Source: Gongronella butleri
Lineage: Eukaryota; Mucoromycota; Mucoromycetes; Mucorales; Cunninghamellaceae
Reading direction: 5' to 3'
Length of the DNA: 64,000 bases
NCBI GenBank assembly: GCA_025201375.1
Contig: JAIWZP010000059.1
Location: forward strand, 62,001 to 126,000
In this document: one piece after another, positions 10,071-21,626 of the stretch
How positions within the stretch are numbered: position 1 is the first letter of the stretch
Layout: every line of letters begins with the position of its first letter
Translations under genes and position numbers: made by a program
The notes under the pieces: generated by a model
Told to the model about the DNA's origin: nothing
What the model saw: the letters and a program-made list of their open reading frames with translations, nothing else
Database searches by the model: none

Positions 10071-11825
10071 ATGGGCAACTCGGCTTCCACCGAGCAAATG
10101 ACCACGAACCAGCTAGATAGACATGAGCGGACGCCGCGGGATGCAGCGTCGGATATGGCTTCAGCGCACCATTCGCTGGACGTGGACCATTTTAGCATCA
10201 ACGATCCTGCGACGCCGTCGTCGCAGTCGGCCATGTCGTCGCCGGCGTCGCCTGCATCTGCGTCTGCAGGGGTGGGTGGCACGTCGTCGTCGCCTGTGGT
10301 TGTCACGGCAGCTCCTGCTTCGCTGCACCCGAGCGGATGGACGAGCAGTACAAGCAACAACACGGGGTCTTCGTCGCCTCGCCCGGTGCCGGGCCGCACG
10401 GGGTGGGTTTCGAGCACGGGTGCGTCGAGTCCGTGGTTTAGTGGGTCCTACTCATCGTCCACGTCGTCGTCGCACCAGCACGGGCCACCATCCATGTCGC
10501 AGCCGTCGCAGACCGCCCAGCCCTCCGCCGCCGCCGCAGCAACAGCAGCACAAGGTCCATCCGCCGCATCCACAGGAGCTCCGCACCCAACCACGCGCCC
10601 GCACAGACCGTCCATTAGCGGCCCGTACTACCGCGCACGAGGCCACAGTGTGAATCAACAGCAAGAACCCACCGAGGAAGATGTCCTCGCCTATACACAC
10701 GCCACGTTTGCCCCACAGCCGCCCTCGCCTTCCACCTCCTCCACCGCTCACCCACCCAGACTCCACCTGCAGCAAATGACTATCAGCACACCAAGCCCCG
10801 CCGCTACAAACTCCCCAACCACAGCAAAAGCCGATACCTCTACATCGTCACACGGATCAGCAGTACCAGAATCAACTACATCCACACCAGCCATCTCCCA
10901 AACACCGGCTCCCAATACCACCACACCCTCCACCACCAGTAGTACGAACAAAAAAAAAAAAAATGAAAATGAAAAATCAGCCCATTTTCATGAATTTTTT
11001 GTGATTTGACCTTTTTCCTCTTTTTGTCATTTTTAGATGTGCCGACAATCATCACCTGGTCGCAAGGTGGCAAAAATGTGAGTGTCACAGGAACATTTAA
11101 TGGCTGGAAACACAAGATCAAGCTGGTGAAGAGGTAAATTTAGGGGAAATCAAGCAAAAAAAAGCGCGTCGCGTGAGCGCGTGGAATGCTCATTTTGTCT
11201 TTTTCTCAGCTCGCACGACTTTAGCACGGTGCTTGATTTGCCATACGGGACGCACGAGTTGAAATTTATTGTGGATGACGAGTGGAAATGCTCCAATGAC
11301 ATGGAAACGACGACGGATCTGAACGGGAATCTTGTCAATTACCTAGAAGTGATGGATGAGGATGACATGGAGGAGGAGCTGGACGATGACCAGCCGCTGG
11401 GCATGAGCCGGCACAATTCCATGTCAGACGACGTGTTTGGCACTGAGATCCCGCGCGAGATGCACACGTACGCGATGCTGATGCAGGGCCAGGATGGCGC
11501 CATGGACCCCGCACAGCGCCAGGCCGCCATTGACTGGGAGCGCAAGCTACCACAGCCCCCCACGCTCCCACCACACCTCGATAAGGTCATGATGAACAGC
11601 CAAATCGTCAGCGAGGAAGACAATTCTGTACTGCCTGTACCAAATCACGTCACGCTCAATCACCTGTACGCCTGCTCCATCAAGGATCAGGTCATGGCAC
11701 TCGCCACAACCACACGCTACAGGAAAAAGGTAAGAAAAGCACTGCATTATCGCCTTTTTCTTTGATGCTCATCTGTCTCTTTTTCATAGTATGTCACCAC
11801 CATGTACTATAGGCCAGTGCAATGA
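10071..11825 (+). CDS. AMPK/SNF1 kinase beta subunit (SIP2/GAL83 family)
   Basis: Scaffold and targeting subunit of the AMP-activated/SNF1 kinase complex. Exons: 10071-10938, 11037-11133, 11210-11729, 11790-11825; the joined frame is 506 residues. The start is favoured by the N-myristoylation-type sequence MGNSAS. Residues about 1-289 are a low-complexity Ser/Thr/Pro/Ala extension. A CBM48 glycogen-binding module follows (about 290-368), with 'ITWSQGG', 'VTGTFNGW' and 'HELKFIVDDEW'. The C-terminal ASC domain (about 410-506) has 'LPPHLDKVMMNS', 'VPNHVTLNHLYACSI' and the family ending 'KYVTTMYYRPVQ', whose last residues come from a 36-bp exon. The N-terminal extension is much longer than in animal beta subunits; myristoylation suggests membrane targeting (inference). 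Assignment is secure; which yeast paralogue it matches best is not. Confidence 0.93.
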
Positions 11826-12049
11826 ATCTCCTCTTTTTCCCCTCCGCTTGCCTCTGCTCCAATCCATATCTCTTTTGCATTTTATTACTCGCTCTTTTTT
11901 TTTTTATTCACTTTTTACGTGCATCTTGTCTCGAGAAATAAACGAATCTCATCCTGCCCATTGAATTTATGCCGGCATCGTCCTCCCGTGCCCGGCTCCG
12001 CTGCCGTTACGATAGGACCAATGCACAAAGCGTTCGTCTTTCTTCATCT

Positions 12050-13000
12050 CGTTTTCGAAAAAGACGGCCAAATGGTCCATTTTACGGAGATCTATAATGC
12101 AAGTCGCCAACCAGGCAGCTGCAACGCCCTGAAATACGCTGTAGTGTGATTTTGCAAGCTGAAATCGTGGGGGACGCGGTTTGCAGCTCTTACGGGCCAT
12201 CGCGGACGTGCTACACGCAAATCAAAAAATGAGCCGTTTTGATCACCCGAGAAGAAATCGAAAAAAGTGGTCCGCAGGACGACGCCAAATTCTCCCACAA
12301 GAGAAACCGCATGGAGAAACCGCAGAAAATGCCAACTTGGAGCGCGATTGACCTGCTCGTTGGCGAGCAATGAGTGAATTGCGATGAAACTTCAACCGCG
12401 ATTTGCACGGCAAGACCATGTTCATAAAGCCGTGCTGACGCGTCCACAGGCAAGAGACACGCTAGGTGCATGAATTAGATTAGACATAGGCGCGTGTAAC
12501 TCGACGCTTGACGCGGTTTATCACGCGTCAAAAATTGTATATATTTTGAAACCGTGTCAAAAATGCCAAAAAATCTCTTTTTTCGTTGATCACTCATGTT
12601 CACGTATGCAGCACACCATGCTCTTTTTGATGATATGACTTGCAAGGCGCTGCTACCAATCCTCGTTGATTTTCCCTTATGATGAAAAATAGCAGCTTTT
12701 TGCGCTTTGCGCGACAACCAGTCAATGCACCCATGATTTTTATTGCATTTCCGTCGGTTATGAGAGTGCGTTTACTCATATGTATGACACCTGTGGTGAT
12801 CTGAGGACCTAATTTTCTTCATTTTCAAGACCATGACTGTGCCCCTTGGAAAATTCGCCATTTTCGAAAATGGTCAATACGCACCATCCAGTACTCACAA
12901 CGCTTCAAGAGTGGGCTCATTTGAACGAGAAACTGGGAAGCAACACTTCCAAGTGGGTTTAATCTTTGCAAGTTGTCAAGTCATCGACAAAAGCAAAAAA
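12050..13000 (+). repeat. Dispersed 2.4-kb repeat, diverged partial copy B
   Basis: Collinear but diverged match to about 5090-5900 of copy A. Shared landmarks in order: 'GTGTAG..GTGA', 'CACACGCAAATCAAA', 'CACAAGAGA', 'GGCGAGCAA', 'CGCGTCCA', 'AGGTGCATGAA', 'ACGCGGTTTxTCACGCGTCA' and 'CCCCTTGGAAAAT'. It starts about 200 bp after the AMPK-beta stop. No coding frame is preserved. Confidence 0.65.
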
Positions 13001-13638
13001 GATAACCAATTTGTTAAAAGTGTAGCTTTTCTTGGCCGCCTCCTAATCGATTTCTAATTTTTTTAGTGAACAATTTGCGACTAAGGCAGCAATAGCCAAA
13101 AGTAATTTTTGTACATTCAATGAGAAGGGTTGATGAACAATTGAGAGGATATTGAAATGCCAAACAGCCACTGATTGGATGTTCTGGCGTTACAGTGCTC
13201 CAAAGTGCATCAAATTTGGACCAGCTGTCGCTCATGGCCCTAGAATGCGTAATAAAGTTTGAAATAGTAAAGAAGTCTTTTATTGTAGAATTGATGATTG
13301 AAATAGAGAGGCAAATCTCACACTGCAGCCACCGTTCTGATCGATTACTCTGAAATGACAGAATCAACCAAATTGTTTGGGCCTTCAAACGAAGCAGAGC
13401 AAGGAAATGATCAATGCATCTGCCTCGTCCCGAAGTTTCTATTGAGACGTTGGCGAGAAACAACGGTAAAGGTAGCACGTGCAAAGACATTGCGCTTCAT
13501 GAGAAAGGTTTAACGAACACTTGTCGTTGCATGGCGTCATTGTATCCTTGCCAAGCGTCACGACTATGTCCCAATGACCCCCATTGTCCTCCCATGGCCC
13601 ACAATGCTTTTAAAAAAAAAGATTCAAACGGTGCGTGG

Positions 13639-13671
<33 letters not shown>

Positions 13672-14175
13672 CGCAGAAAATCAGTCAATGTGGGACAAGA
13701 GGCAACCTTGTTGCCCTGGTGGCCAATTCATGACGTTGAGGGGAAAGTTCCGTCTTGCCGGGCTAGGTCATCTTTGGGTTGGGGATCATCATTTGTGTGA
13801 CGCGGAGCTTTTGCATGCCTTCCTTTTTCCTCCTGGAAGTGCACGTGTCACCAAAAAGGGACAGGTGTTGATCTGAGCTCTTGGCAAACAATTTGGGTGG
13901 ATTCAATTTTGTTTCATATGCGCGCTTTTTATTAGCCATTTTTTGAAAGAAGGGGGAATACACGAGATACGTAGACAACAAAGAAAGAAATAAAAAAGAA
14001 AAAGAAGAACACAGGGGTAATGTACAATGTTTGTATACATGCAAAAGTTGGGAGGTGGGGGTGGGGCGGGGGGAGAGGGGATGCGAAAATCATTGAAAAT
14101 GACACAAAAAAAAAAGAGGCGGAAAGAATTGACGAGGGCATTTTGGAGTAAAATCACGGGGTGATTTTTTTTTTT
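13001..14175. other. Intergenic, no gene seen
   Basis: 1.2 kb containing a T26 tract (about 13645-13670) and, near 14055, a G-rich run just downstream of the minus-strand glycosyltransferase stop. Open frames are made of homopolymer translations or lack any motif. Likely repeat remnants plus a 3' UTR. Confidence 0.45.
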
Positions 14176-16211
14176 TTATCGTCGACGTGTCGCTGCTGCG
14201 CTGGCTGCTGCCTGGCGCTCCTGTTCTTGCTGCTCGGCAATGTCGGGCGGGAGATCGAAATAATCAATGACGTTGATGCCGGGATGTTCGAGGCGCTCGT
14301 TCATGATTTGATTGGTAAACGAGCTCTTTCGACCGCAGACCCCTGGAGCGCCGGCAAGGAAGCCGGTTGCACGCATGGCAAGCAGCTTATCAAGGATGCC
14401 GAGCCATCCTGGGTCCTGATGCGCAACGTCATTGGCGACGGGGATGACGGACCAATTCGCGGGTAAATGGATGTCTGTGGGTGGGTCGCCGAGATGTGTG
14501 ACCTTGACTTGGAGATGTTGATAGACGTATTGCATGGCAGCGTGGTGAGAAATCGTCAAATTGCGCGATGAAAACGACGCCGAGGCCGGAATCAGCTTCA
14601 AATGCTTTTTGCTCTCGTCCGTGCCATCCTCGTCAATCACACGTTGCACGCCCGATTCATCAAACACATGTGGATAGTCCGTGAGTAAAAAGAGCGTGGG
14701 CTGCTCCTGTTGGCGCGCGCGATCGTCCGCAATGGGCGGCGCATCGTCGTCCGAGTCGTCATCTTCGCGTGCGTCGTCTAGTCTTCGGCGTCGGCTCTCT
14801 TGTACCTTGTGAATATACTCGACAAGTGTCCGTGCGCATGCCACAAGATTCGTTGCTGGCTCCACACGCTCCGTGCGCCAATGCACCGCCCAATATGGCT
14901 GCAATTGGCTTGCAATCTGGTCGGCCTGCGCACGGATCTGTTCACTGTAGGGTATAGCCGCATCAGCTGCAGGATTGTGAACAAATGGGAACCTAAACAT
15001 AACGCGTCCAAAGACAGGGGTTAATTACGTGTTGTTCCTTTTTTTTCTTTTTTTTCCTTTTTTTTTTTTTGTTTGTTCCAGACCCGTTTTCCATTGCTCA
15101 GCTTTTTTTTTCTTTTTTTTTTTTCTATTTTTTTTTTTTTACCTTCGATCGTAAAACACGCTGAGCACCTCCATGTTGTCAGTGATGTTGTCCTTGACGA
15201 TTTCGCCCGAGGCATGATCGCGATAGATGCCGAGGAAAAAGTCCTTGACGGCATCTTGGTAATAGACGCGTCGGCCGGCATTGCCGGTCTCGTTGAGGTA
15301 CAAGCGGCGCTCGGGTAGGCCATTCATGTTGAGCAGGTGGTCAGCAAAGCAATTAGTCGGTTCTGCCGCGTGGCCTCGCAAATTGACGTGAATGTGCATC
15401 GATTGCGACGTGCCGGGGCGGTCGATGGCATGACGCTCCTCCAGCCATTGCCTAAAGTCGCTCATGGTGATGTGGTTAAAGTGCTCCTGGTTGTCAATGG
15501 CCCATTGCCTTGAATAATAGAATTCAAAGTCGTGGTCAAGGCACGCGCCAAGGCGACTGCCACCCACATTGGGCAGCACAATTGTCCTGTTCACAAGGCC
15601 TGCCATGAACGCCAATTGCCGGAAATGCATCTGCGCCTTGGATTCTAATGGAAAAAATAAGGTTGTGTCAGCAATTGCTCGTGTGCCGTGTATGTGCAAG
15701 CCCTCTTTTTTTAATTTAATTAAAAATGTTGCCAGCCCGTTGCGATGGCACCACATTTGCCCATACAGCAAATGGATAGCGTCTCTCTCTCCCCCCAGGC
15801 AGCCCCATTTTGTACCACCAAGTCTAACCCGCCATACGGCCTGCACCGTTCGCTCCCTCTTGTTCCTTTTCTCTCCCGCACAGCCTCTTGTTACGTGGCA
15901 ACCATGGTGCTCTTTTTTTTTTCCACGCTTATCGTCCTTGTTGATCAACGTGCCCGTAAAAAAAAGAGAACCTGATACTTACCTTGTTCGAGGATAAAGA
16001 CGGGTAAAATGAAGCGACAGGGCCCGCCGCAATACTTTTCATCGATCAATCGTCGTTTTTCGACCAATTCGATGTCATCGTCTTGATCATACATGGTGGG
16101 TGGCAGCCATCGTGAGCTGCTGTGCAGGTTGTGCCATCGATACATGAAGCCGGTCATGCCCACAACAATGACAGCCAACAGCACGAGCTGTGTGCGGCGA
16201 AAGGAGTGCAT
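14176..16211 (-). CDS. Type II membrane glycosyltransferase, GDP-fucose O-fucosyltransferase-like
   Basis: Three exons on the minus strand: 16211-15983, 15644-15143, 14992-14176; the joined frame is 515 residues. An N-terminal signal anchor at residues about 8-24 (LVLLAVIVVGMTGFMY) after a short basic cytosolic tail indicates a Golgi/ER type II protein. Exon 1 ends with 'CGGPCRFILPV' and exon 2 continues 'ESKAQMHFRQLA' and 'NRTIVLPNVGGSRLGAC', a block typical of fungal O-FucT-like proteins. Exon 3 has 'WAVHWRTE', resembling the nucleotide-sugar-contacting HxRxE-type region, and near the C-terminus 'GVCGRKSSFTNQIMNER'. An acidic insertion lies in exon 3. Predicted role is fucosyl (or related) transfer to secreted proteins; acceptor and donor are inferred from family only. 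The poly-T-flanked introns are 338 and 150 bp. Confidence 0.65.
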
Positions 16212-17234
16212 GGCTGCGATCGAATCGTAAAGGATGAGGTCGGGGGGTGTGCGTGAGGATGTGGTGGGGGCGGCGAAAGAAAAGATGAGTGGGTGTGCGT
16301 GCCAAACAAGTGTAAAAGATGCGTCAAAAAAAAAAAAAAAAGCAGAAAGAAAGAAACAAGGAGGCTGGCCTGATTCTTTTTTTTTTTTATTTTTTTTGTC
16401 GACCAGGACTAGCGAGTGGTTTCATTTGGTCTCTTCGCAAGAGGCGACGGCTGGTTGATGGTTGTAACCGTAAAAGGCAACCTGTAATCGTCAGTTCCCC
16501 CCAAATTCTAATTTTTTTTTCTTTTCCCCCCCTTTTTTTTTCTCCTTTGGCCTTCCCCCCTTTCAATAAATAATAGACAATTACCCACACGGGCATGGCT
16601 TGGGCAATTGATTGACTCGTCAAAACGACAAAAGCACGTGCATCTGGCCCTTGCACTCTACATTTCACTCTTTTGCGCCGCCTTTTTCGTCCCTCATTTG
16701 TCATGTCCCTTGTCGATGTCATTTTTTTTTTTCTGCAGAGAAGGCCCATTGTCAAAACATAGCACGGCACGTCGATCCGTTGGCCACGATTGGTCAAGAA
16801 CGGATGGACGGACTGGGAATTCGTGTGTCCACCCCCCATCCCGTTGCGCCGTAACACAAACAAGCCAACACAAACACTGCCCTTTCGTCTCATTGGCTAG
16901 TAGAAAGTCTGGAAGCTCTACACATCGCGGACGTTACGTCACTAGTTCAGCACGCCATTTTCCTGAGAGTCCAAGTTGTTCACGTTTTTGGTCCTTTTTT
17001 TTGCTTCTTTTGTACCATTTGTGGTGTCTTTCTGATCCGTCGCTTTGGATTGTCAAACTCTTTTTTTTTTTTTTGCCGCGCGCTTGTACTGTAAGACGCG
17101 TCGCTCTAAATATGGTCTTTTTTTTTAATGATGCATAAAAGTACAGAGGAAGGGGGGCATTGAAAAAAAAAGCTACGCATCTTTTGTATTTTCGCTTATG
17201 ATATCCTCCTCCTCGCTTTGCCATTGGGGGTTGT
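16212..17234. other. Intergenic, promoter of glycosyltransferase and 3' region of RPE1
   Basis: About 1 kb, rich in homopolymer T/A runs (16325-16342, 16376-16397, 17060-17074). The open frames are interrupted by poly-Phe or poly-Lys and show no family motif. No gene assigned. Confidence 0.5.
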
Positions 17235-18258
17235 TTACTGGCTCAGCTTGGCTTGCCACGCGGCTTGGGCATTGTTGACCTTCTCGCGGAAGGTGGCAAT
17301 TGCCTGCGCGGGGTCCTCGGCCTTGAAGATGCCCGTACCAGCGACAATGACATTGGCACCGGCCTCGGCAGAGACGTCAATGGTCTCAATGGCAAGGCCG
17401 CCATCGACCTCGATGTCAAGCTTGGGGTAAAGCTTGCGTAGCTGCTCAACCTTGGGCAAGCATTGCGCCATGAATCGCTGGCCGCCAAATCCGGGCTCGA
17501 CAGTCATCACAAGCACCATATCGGCCTGCTCGGCAACAGGGCCAATGACCGCTTCCGCAGGCGTGTTGGGCTTAATGGCCACACCCGCTTGCATCCCGGC
17601 CGCGTGGATCTGCTTGATCAACGCAACAGGGTCCTCGGTCGCCTCAATGTGGAACGTGTACATCTGTCCACCAGCCTTGGCAATGTCATCCACCCATTGC
17701 GACGGATTCGACACCATCATGTGGCAATCTGACAAGGGGAAAAAAAAAACGACAGAAAATGGATCAGCCGCGCGTATTGTCCCCCCCTTTTTTTTTTCTT
17801 CTTTCATTTTTGCACCCTGCGACCCCCTGAATCGCGATTTGCCTCGGGCGCGTGCTTACCAAAATAGGCCTCGGTGTGCGGCCGAATGGCTTGAATGATA
17901 GGCGCGCCAAAAGTGATGTTGGGGACAAAATGGCTGTTTGCAAAAAGAAAAAGAAAGAAAGAAAAACGCACTGTGAGCAGCCCTGAACGCGCTTTTTTCT
18001 TTGCCTCCCTGGTGCCTGCACACCAGGCTATTCATCCTGTAATCACAATCAACCTACCCGTCCATCACATCTATCCAATGACAAGAAATGGACGAGGCGT
18101 GTGAGCAAAAATCAAAAAAAAGCCTTAAAATATCACACGCGTGCTTCTTTACCCAAGTGCAGCCAGTCGGCACCGTTCTTGTGCATGCGCTTGGCCTCGC
18201 ATGCCAAGTTGGAAAAGTCCGAGGACAGCATGGAGGGGGAGATCTTGGCTTCAGGCAT
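17235..18258 (-). CDS. RPE1: Ribulose-5-phosphate 3-epimerase
   Basis: Cytosolic enzyme of the non-oxidative pentose phosphate pathway; it interconverts ribulose-5-P and xylulose-5-P on a metal-dependent TIM barrel. Four exons: 18258-18153, 18070-18058, 17933-17860, 17728-17235; joined length 228 residues, the family norm. N-terminal 'ISPSMLSSDFSNL' is the first barrel strand. A 13-bp micro-exon supplies DVMDG, which with exon 3 gives the signature 'DVMDGHFVPNITFG'. Exon 4 begins 'DCHMMV' and contains 'VEPGFGGQRF' and 'EVDGG'. The metal/catalytic His and Asp residues of the family are therefore all present. All junctions are GT-AG and in phase. It is transcribed divergently from MZT1 across 405 bp. 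Confidence 0.95.
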
Positions 18259-18663
18259 AGTTGTTGGGTTGAAAAAGTGTAAAAAGAAAAGAAAGATGTG
18301 GGGAAAAATGCACGCCGTCAAAAATCTCTTCTCGGAGCGGACTTGCAATCTGCCCCTTGTTACTTTGTGTTGCGCACGCCTGCCGCGATCCGCCCCAATG
18401 GCCAGTTTTTAGCATGTTCCATTCTCTTTGAACGAGTCTTTTGCTGCCTGCTAGGTGTTTCCATGGCCCTTGCTATTCTGCTGAGATCTCTTTTAATATG
18501 ATTTTTTTTTTTGGAGAACGACCGCACAGGAAAAAAAAAAAAGAAAATAAATTTCGCTCAAAAACTTGCTTTTTTAAAGTCGCGCAGCGCGGTGATGCCA
18601 TTTTTTTTTTCTTTTTTCTTTTTTTCGCTCACTTTTCTTTCCCAACACCTTGCTCATCGTACC
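18259..18663. promoter_or_regulatory. Divergent intergenic promoter RPE1/MZT1
   Basis: 405-bp spacer between two divergent start codons. It contains two pyrimidine-rich tracts, with A13 near 18530 and T10 plus T-rich sequence near 18601-18625 just before the MZT1 ATG. No TATA box is convincing. Confidence 0.5.
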
Positions 18664-19022
18664 ATGATAACCTCGTCGTCTAACTCAACGGAAGTCAAGG
18701 ACACCATTGATAGTATGTCGCGCCTCTTCCTATGACTTTTGCCCCTTATGGGCCGATTTCGCTCACTTTGGCCTCTTTTTTATAGTCCTTCATGAGATTG
18801 CGACGCTCCTCAATACCAAGCTGGACAAGGAGACGCTCGCGCTGTGCATCTCTCTGTGCGAAAAGGGCGTTAATCCAGAGGCATTGTCGGTAAAGCATTC
18901 ACCAGCACACTGATCAGGCATTGGCTCATCTTCTTTTCTTTTTTTTTTCGCAGGTGGTGATCAAAGATTTGCAAAAACAGGCGTCGTCACAGCCCAATTC
19001 GCCTCAGGTCCCGCAGATTTAA
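18664..19022 (+). CDS. MZT1: Mitotic-spindle organizing protein 1 (MOZART1)
   Basis: Tiny subunit that binds the N-termini of gamma-tubulin complex proteins and helps recruit or activate the gamma-tubulin ring complex at spindle pole bodies. Three exons: 18664-18712, 18786-18889, 18954-19022; joined length 73 residues, matching the family (about 70-80). Core sequence '[20 protein letters not shown]' continuing 'GVNPEAL' and 'VVIKDLQ' is diagnostic. The tail is short and polar. The gene is easily missed because no single frame is longer than about 50 codons. It has an AATAAA 82 bp downstream. Confidence 0.93.
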
Positions 19023-19103
19023 ATGGTCTCTCGATGTTTTTTCTTGTTTAACGCGCTCATCTCGCCTGCTTTCATGTAAATAATGATGAAATAATATACC
19101 ACG

Positions 19104-19109
19104 AATAAA
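19104..19109 (+). terminator. Poly(A) signal AATAAA
   Basis: AATAAA 82 bp after the MZT1 stop, followed by T-rich sequence. Between here and the BRX1 start (19375) is a T-rich promoter region. Confidence 0.5.
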
Positions 19110-19374
19110 TATGGCTGCATCGTGCCCTATTTTTCACATTTGACGCGCGTCTGCTTGCGCACATTGGCGTGCAGTGGACGAGCGCGGCATCATCGACGCA
19201 AGATGTGCTGAGAAAAAAAGAGAAATGACAATGAAAGAAAGGTGGGTGTCCAATTCATGTCGGAGACGGCTGCGGGTCACCAAAAAAAGCCACCACATCG
19301 CCATGGCAATGCAATTCGACACTTTTTCATCCTACTCTTTTTTTCTTTCCCTTTTTTTTTCGCTTGTAAGAACC

Positions 19375-20400
19375 ATGTCGTCCAAATTCAAGGCTGCCGA
19401 AGAAGCGACCCAGCGTGTCAAGGAGTCCAAGGTGCAGGACAAGCGTATCAATAAACAGCGCGTCATGTTGCTGTCGTCGCGCGGCATCACTTACCGGTAA
19501 GCGCCACATTTCACGACCCCCGGGGCCGATCGTTTGACAGATCTGCTCACTTTTTTTTTTTTTTTGTTTGTTCTATAGCCATCGCCACCTGCTCACCGAT
19601 CTCGAAGGCTTTTTGCCCCACTCGAAAAAGGATGCCAAACTCGATACCAAGTCTGATCTCTACCTGTTGAATGAGCTCGCCGAACTGAACAACTGCAACA
19701 ATGCCATCTTTTTCGAGGTGCGCAAGCGCCAGGACCTTTACTTGTGGATGTCCAAGACGCCCAATGGTCCCTCGGCCAAGTTCCACGTTCAAAACTGTAA
19801 GTGATAAATGGCAAAATAGGTGCGTAAGCTCATTTTTGTTCTTTTGTTCGTCTTTTTCTAGTGCACACGATGGATGAGCTCAAGATGACGGGCAATTGTC
19901 TCAAGGGATCGCGCCATGTGCTGTCGTTTGACAAGAATTTTGACAGCGCGCCGCATTGGCAGCTGCTGAAGGAGCTTTTGGGCCAGGTTTTCAATGTGCC
20001 CAAGGGCAGCCGCCGATCCAAGCCATTTGTCGACCACGTGCTGTCGTTTTCGATTGTCGACAACCGCATCTGGTTCCGCAACTACCAGATTATCGAGAAG
20101 ACCCCGCAAAACACGCCCGATTTCACGCTCGAGGACAAGAAAAACGACATTTCGCTCATTGAAATCGGCCCTCGCTTCTGTTTGACCGTCGTCCGCATCT
20201 TTGACGGCTCCTTTGGCGGCCCTACCGTGTTTGAAAACACCGAGTTTGTTCACCCCAACTTTGTCCGCTCCATGGAACGACGACAAAAGAGCCAAAAGTA
20301 CGCCAAGCGCCAGGCCGCCATCAAGGAGCGCGACCAGCGTGTCGCCGTGGCCGAGGAGTCCCGCGAAACCGAGCTCAGCAACAAGAACATCTTTTCGTAA
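19375..20400 (+). CDS. BRX1: Ribosome biogenesis protein BRX1 (Brix domain)
   Basis: Nucleolar assembly factor for the 60S subunit. Exons: 19375-19496, 19579-19796, 19862-20400; joined length 292 residues, as in the family. The Brix domain begins around residue 30 with 'RVMLLSSRGITYR', continues 'RHLLTDLEGFLPHSKKDAKL' and 'LYLWMSKTPNGPSAKFHVQN', and includes 'LKMTGNCLKGSRHVLSF'. The second half has 'DHVLSFSIVDNRIWFRNYQI', 'EIGPRFCLTVVRIFDGSFGG' and the basic coiled C-terminus 'KSQKYAKRQAAIKER'. BRX1 is known to work with EBP2 in early pre-60S particles. All motifs are intact. The start at 19375 follows a T-rich leader and gives MSSKFKAAEEA. Confidence 0.95.
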
Positions 20401-21132
20401 TTCCATCCTCGCCAATGCAACACACCCTGCTCGCCCGCCATTTCTTTATATTTTTTTTGTTTCTCATTGCCCCCTTCATGCCATCCATCATCTTCTCTTG
20501 ATACTTGTCTTATTCATCCCCATCTCCCAGTAAAAAGCTTCCTCATGATGTCAATTGTAGTACTTGAGAGTCAAAGAGAGCAAAACCCGTCATAATCGCC
20601 ATAAATGTGCGGTATTTTTTCTATTTTCGCGACTTTCATGCTTTTGTGCGTATCTGATCCTCCCCTGACGCTGCATTGAGCACCCCGCAGAGTCCCCATT
20701 TTGGTGTTTTTTTTTTTTGTCTCTGCTTCGAAGCTGTCCGATGCTTGAATAGAAAGGTCAATTTCTCGCATCACACCTAATTTTCAATGGCCAATTGGAG
20801 ATGGGAGTGGGTTTTGGTGCACATGGAAGCGTGTGTGACACACACAAAAACTAGCTGGTCGAGATTTTTTCGATCATCGAGACGAGCGAGATTCAGGCAG
20901 GTCGTCTGAATCATCGTCTCGAACCCTCGAAATTTTTGAGCGAGATTCTCGATTTACGTAACAACAACGCTGCTACAGTATACTGTAGAGTATATCATAT
21001 GCACTGTATGCACGATGATAATTCGTGGCATGTTGTGCCTCCAGAATTTTTTTTACAGTACAACCTACAGTATTATATATGATACAGTATTTGCGTGCCG
21101 ATGAAAATCGCGTCGTCAGCTCCTCCTAGCGT
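20401..21132. other. Intergenic with GAGCGAGATTC repeat block
   Basis: A gene-free stretch after BRX1. At about 20855-20962 it contains a block of 'GAGACGAGCGAGATTCAGG' and 'CGAACCCTCGAAATTTTTGA' that is repeated in the same orientation at about 21515-21615. The rest is AT-rich, with several TACAGTA-type words (20970-21085). Confidence 0.5.
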
Positions 21133-21626
21133 CCTAGGGTTGTTAATTCGAGCGAGCGAGACGAGATTCACTTTGTCTCGTCTCGTCTCGACAAAATTTT
21201 GGGTCATCTCGATCTCGATCGAGATTCTCGTGGTCGAGATCGAGCGAGATTCGAGCGAGATTCGAGAATGTCACGTGACAAAACTCGAGCATTTTTCTTC
21301 AAAACTTTGCCTGGTGGAGTGAAAAAATCCACCAAAAAAGTCAACACAAAGACAAGAGTTGAACCTCTCACCTCCTGAGTGCCAAGACAAAGCTTTTTCC
21401 CATTGCACCACACCACTTACGTAATCTAAAATGTATGATGAAACATTATTATGATACACCTAACCTAATTTTTTGTTCGAGATTCGAGCGAGACGAGCGA
21501 GATTTTACATTCTTGTCAATCGAGACGAGCGAGATTCAGGTCGTCTCGAGCTCTCGTCCGTCTCGATCTCGTCTCGAACCCTCGAGATTTTCGAGCGAGA
21601 TTCTCGATTTACCGTAACATCCCTAG
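21133..21626. mobile_element. Candidate short TIR element rich in GAG/CTCGTCTCG words
   Basis: The left end reads CCTAGGGTTGTTAATTCGAG. The right end, read on the opposite strand, is CTAGGGATGTTACGGTAAATCGAG, so the two ends are imperfect inverted repeats about 494 bp apart. Just outside, both sides carry AGCTCCTCCT (about 21118 and 21624), compatible with a target-site duplication. The interior alternates CGAGCGAGATTC and TCGTCTCG words, and it holds tRNA-like A-box (21400-21410, minus) and B-box (21356-21365, minus) sequences. No protein is encoded. A partial second copy of one end lies at 20855-20962. Confidence 0.4.

Noticed and set aside
21340..21420. tRNA-like sequence on the minus strand with TGGTGCAATGG (A box) and GGTTCAACTC (B box)
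   Set aside because: Anticodon and acceptor stems do not pair and no CCA-compatible end exists. Kept only as a Pol III-like remnant inside the candidate element.
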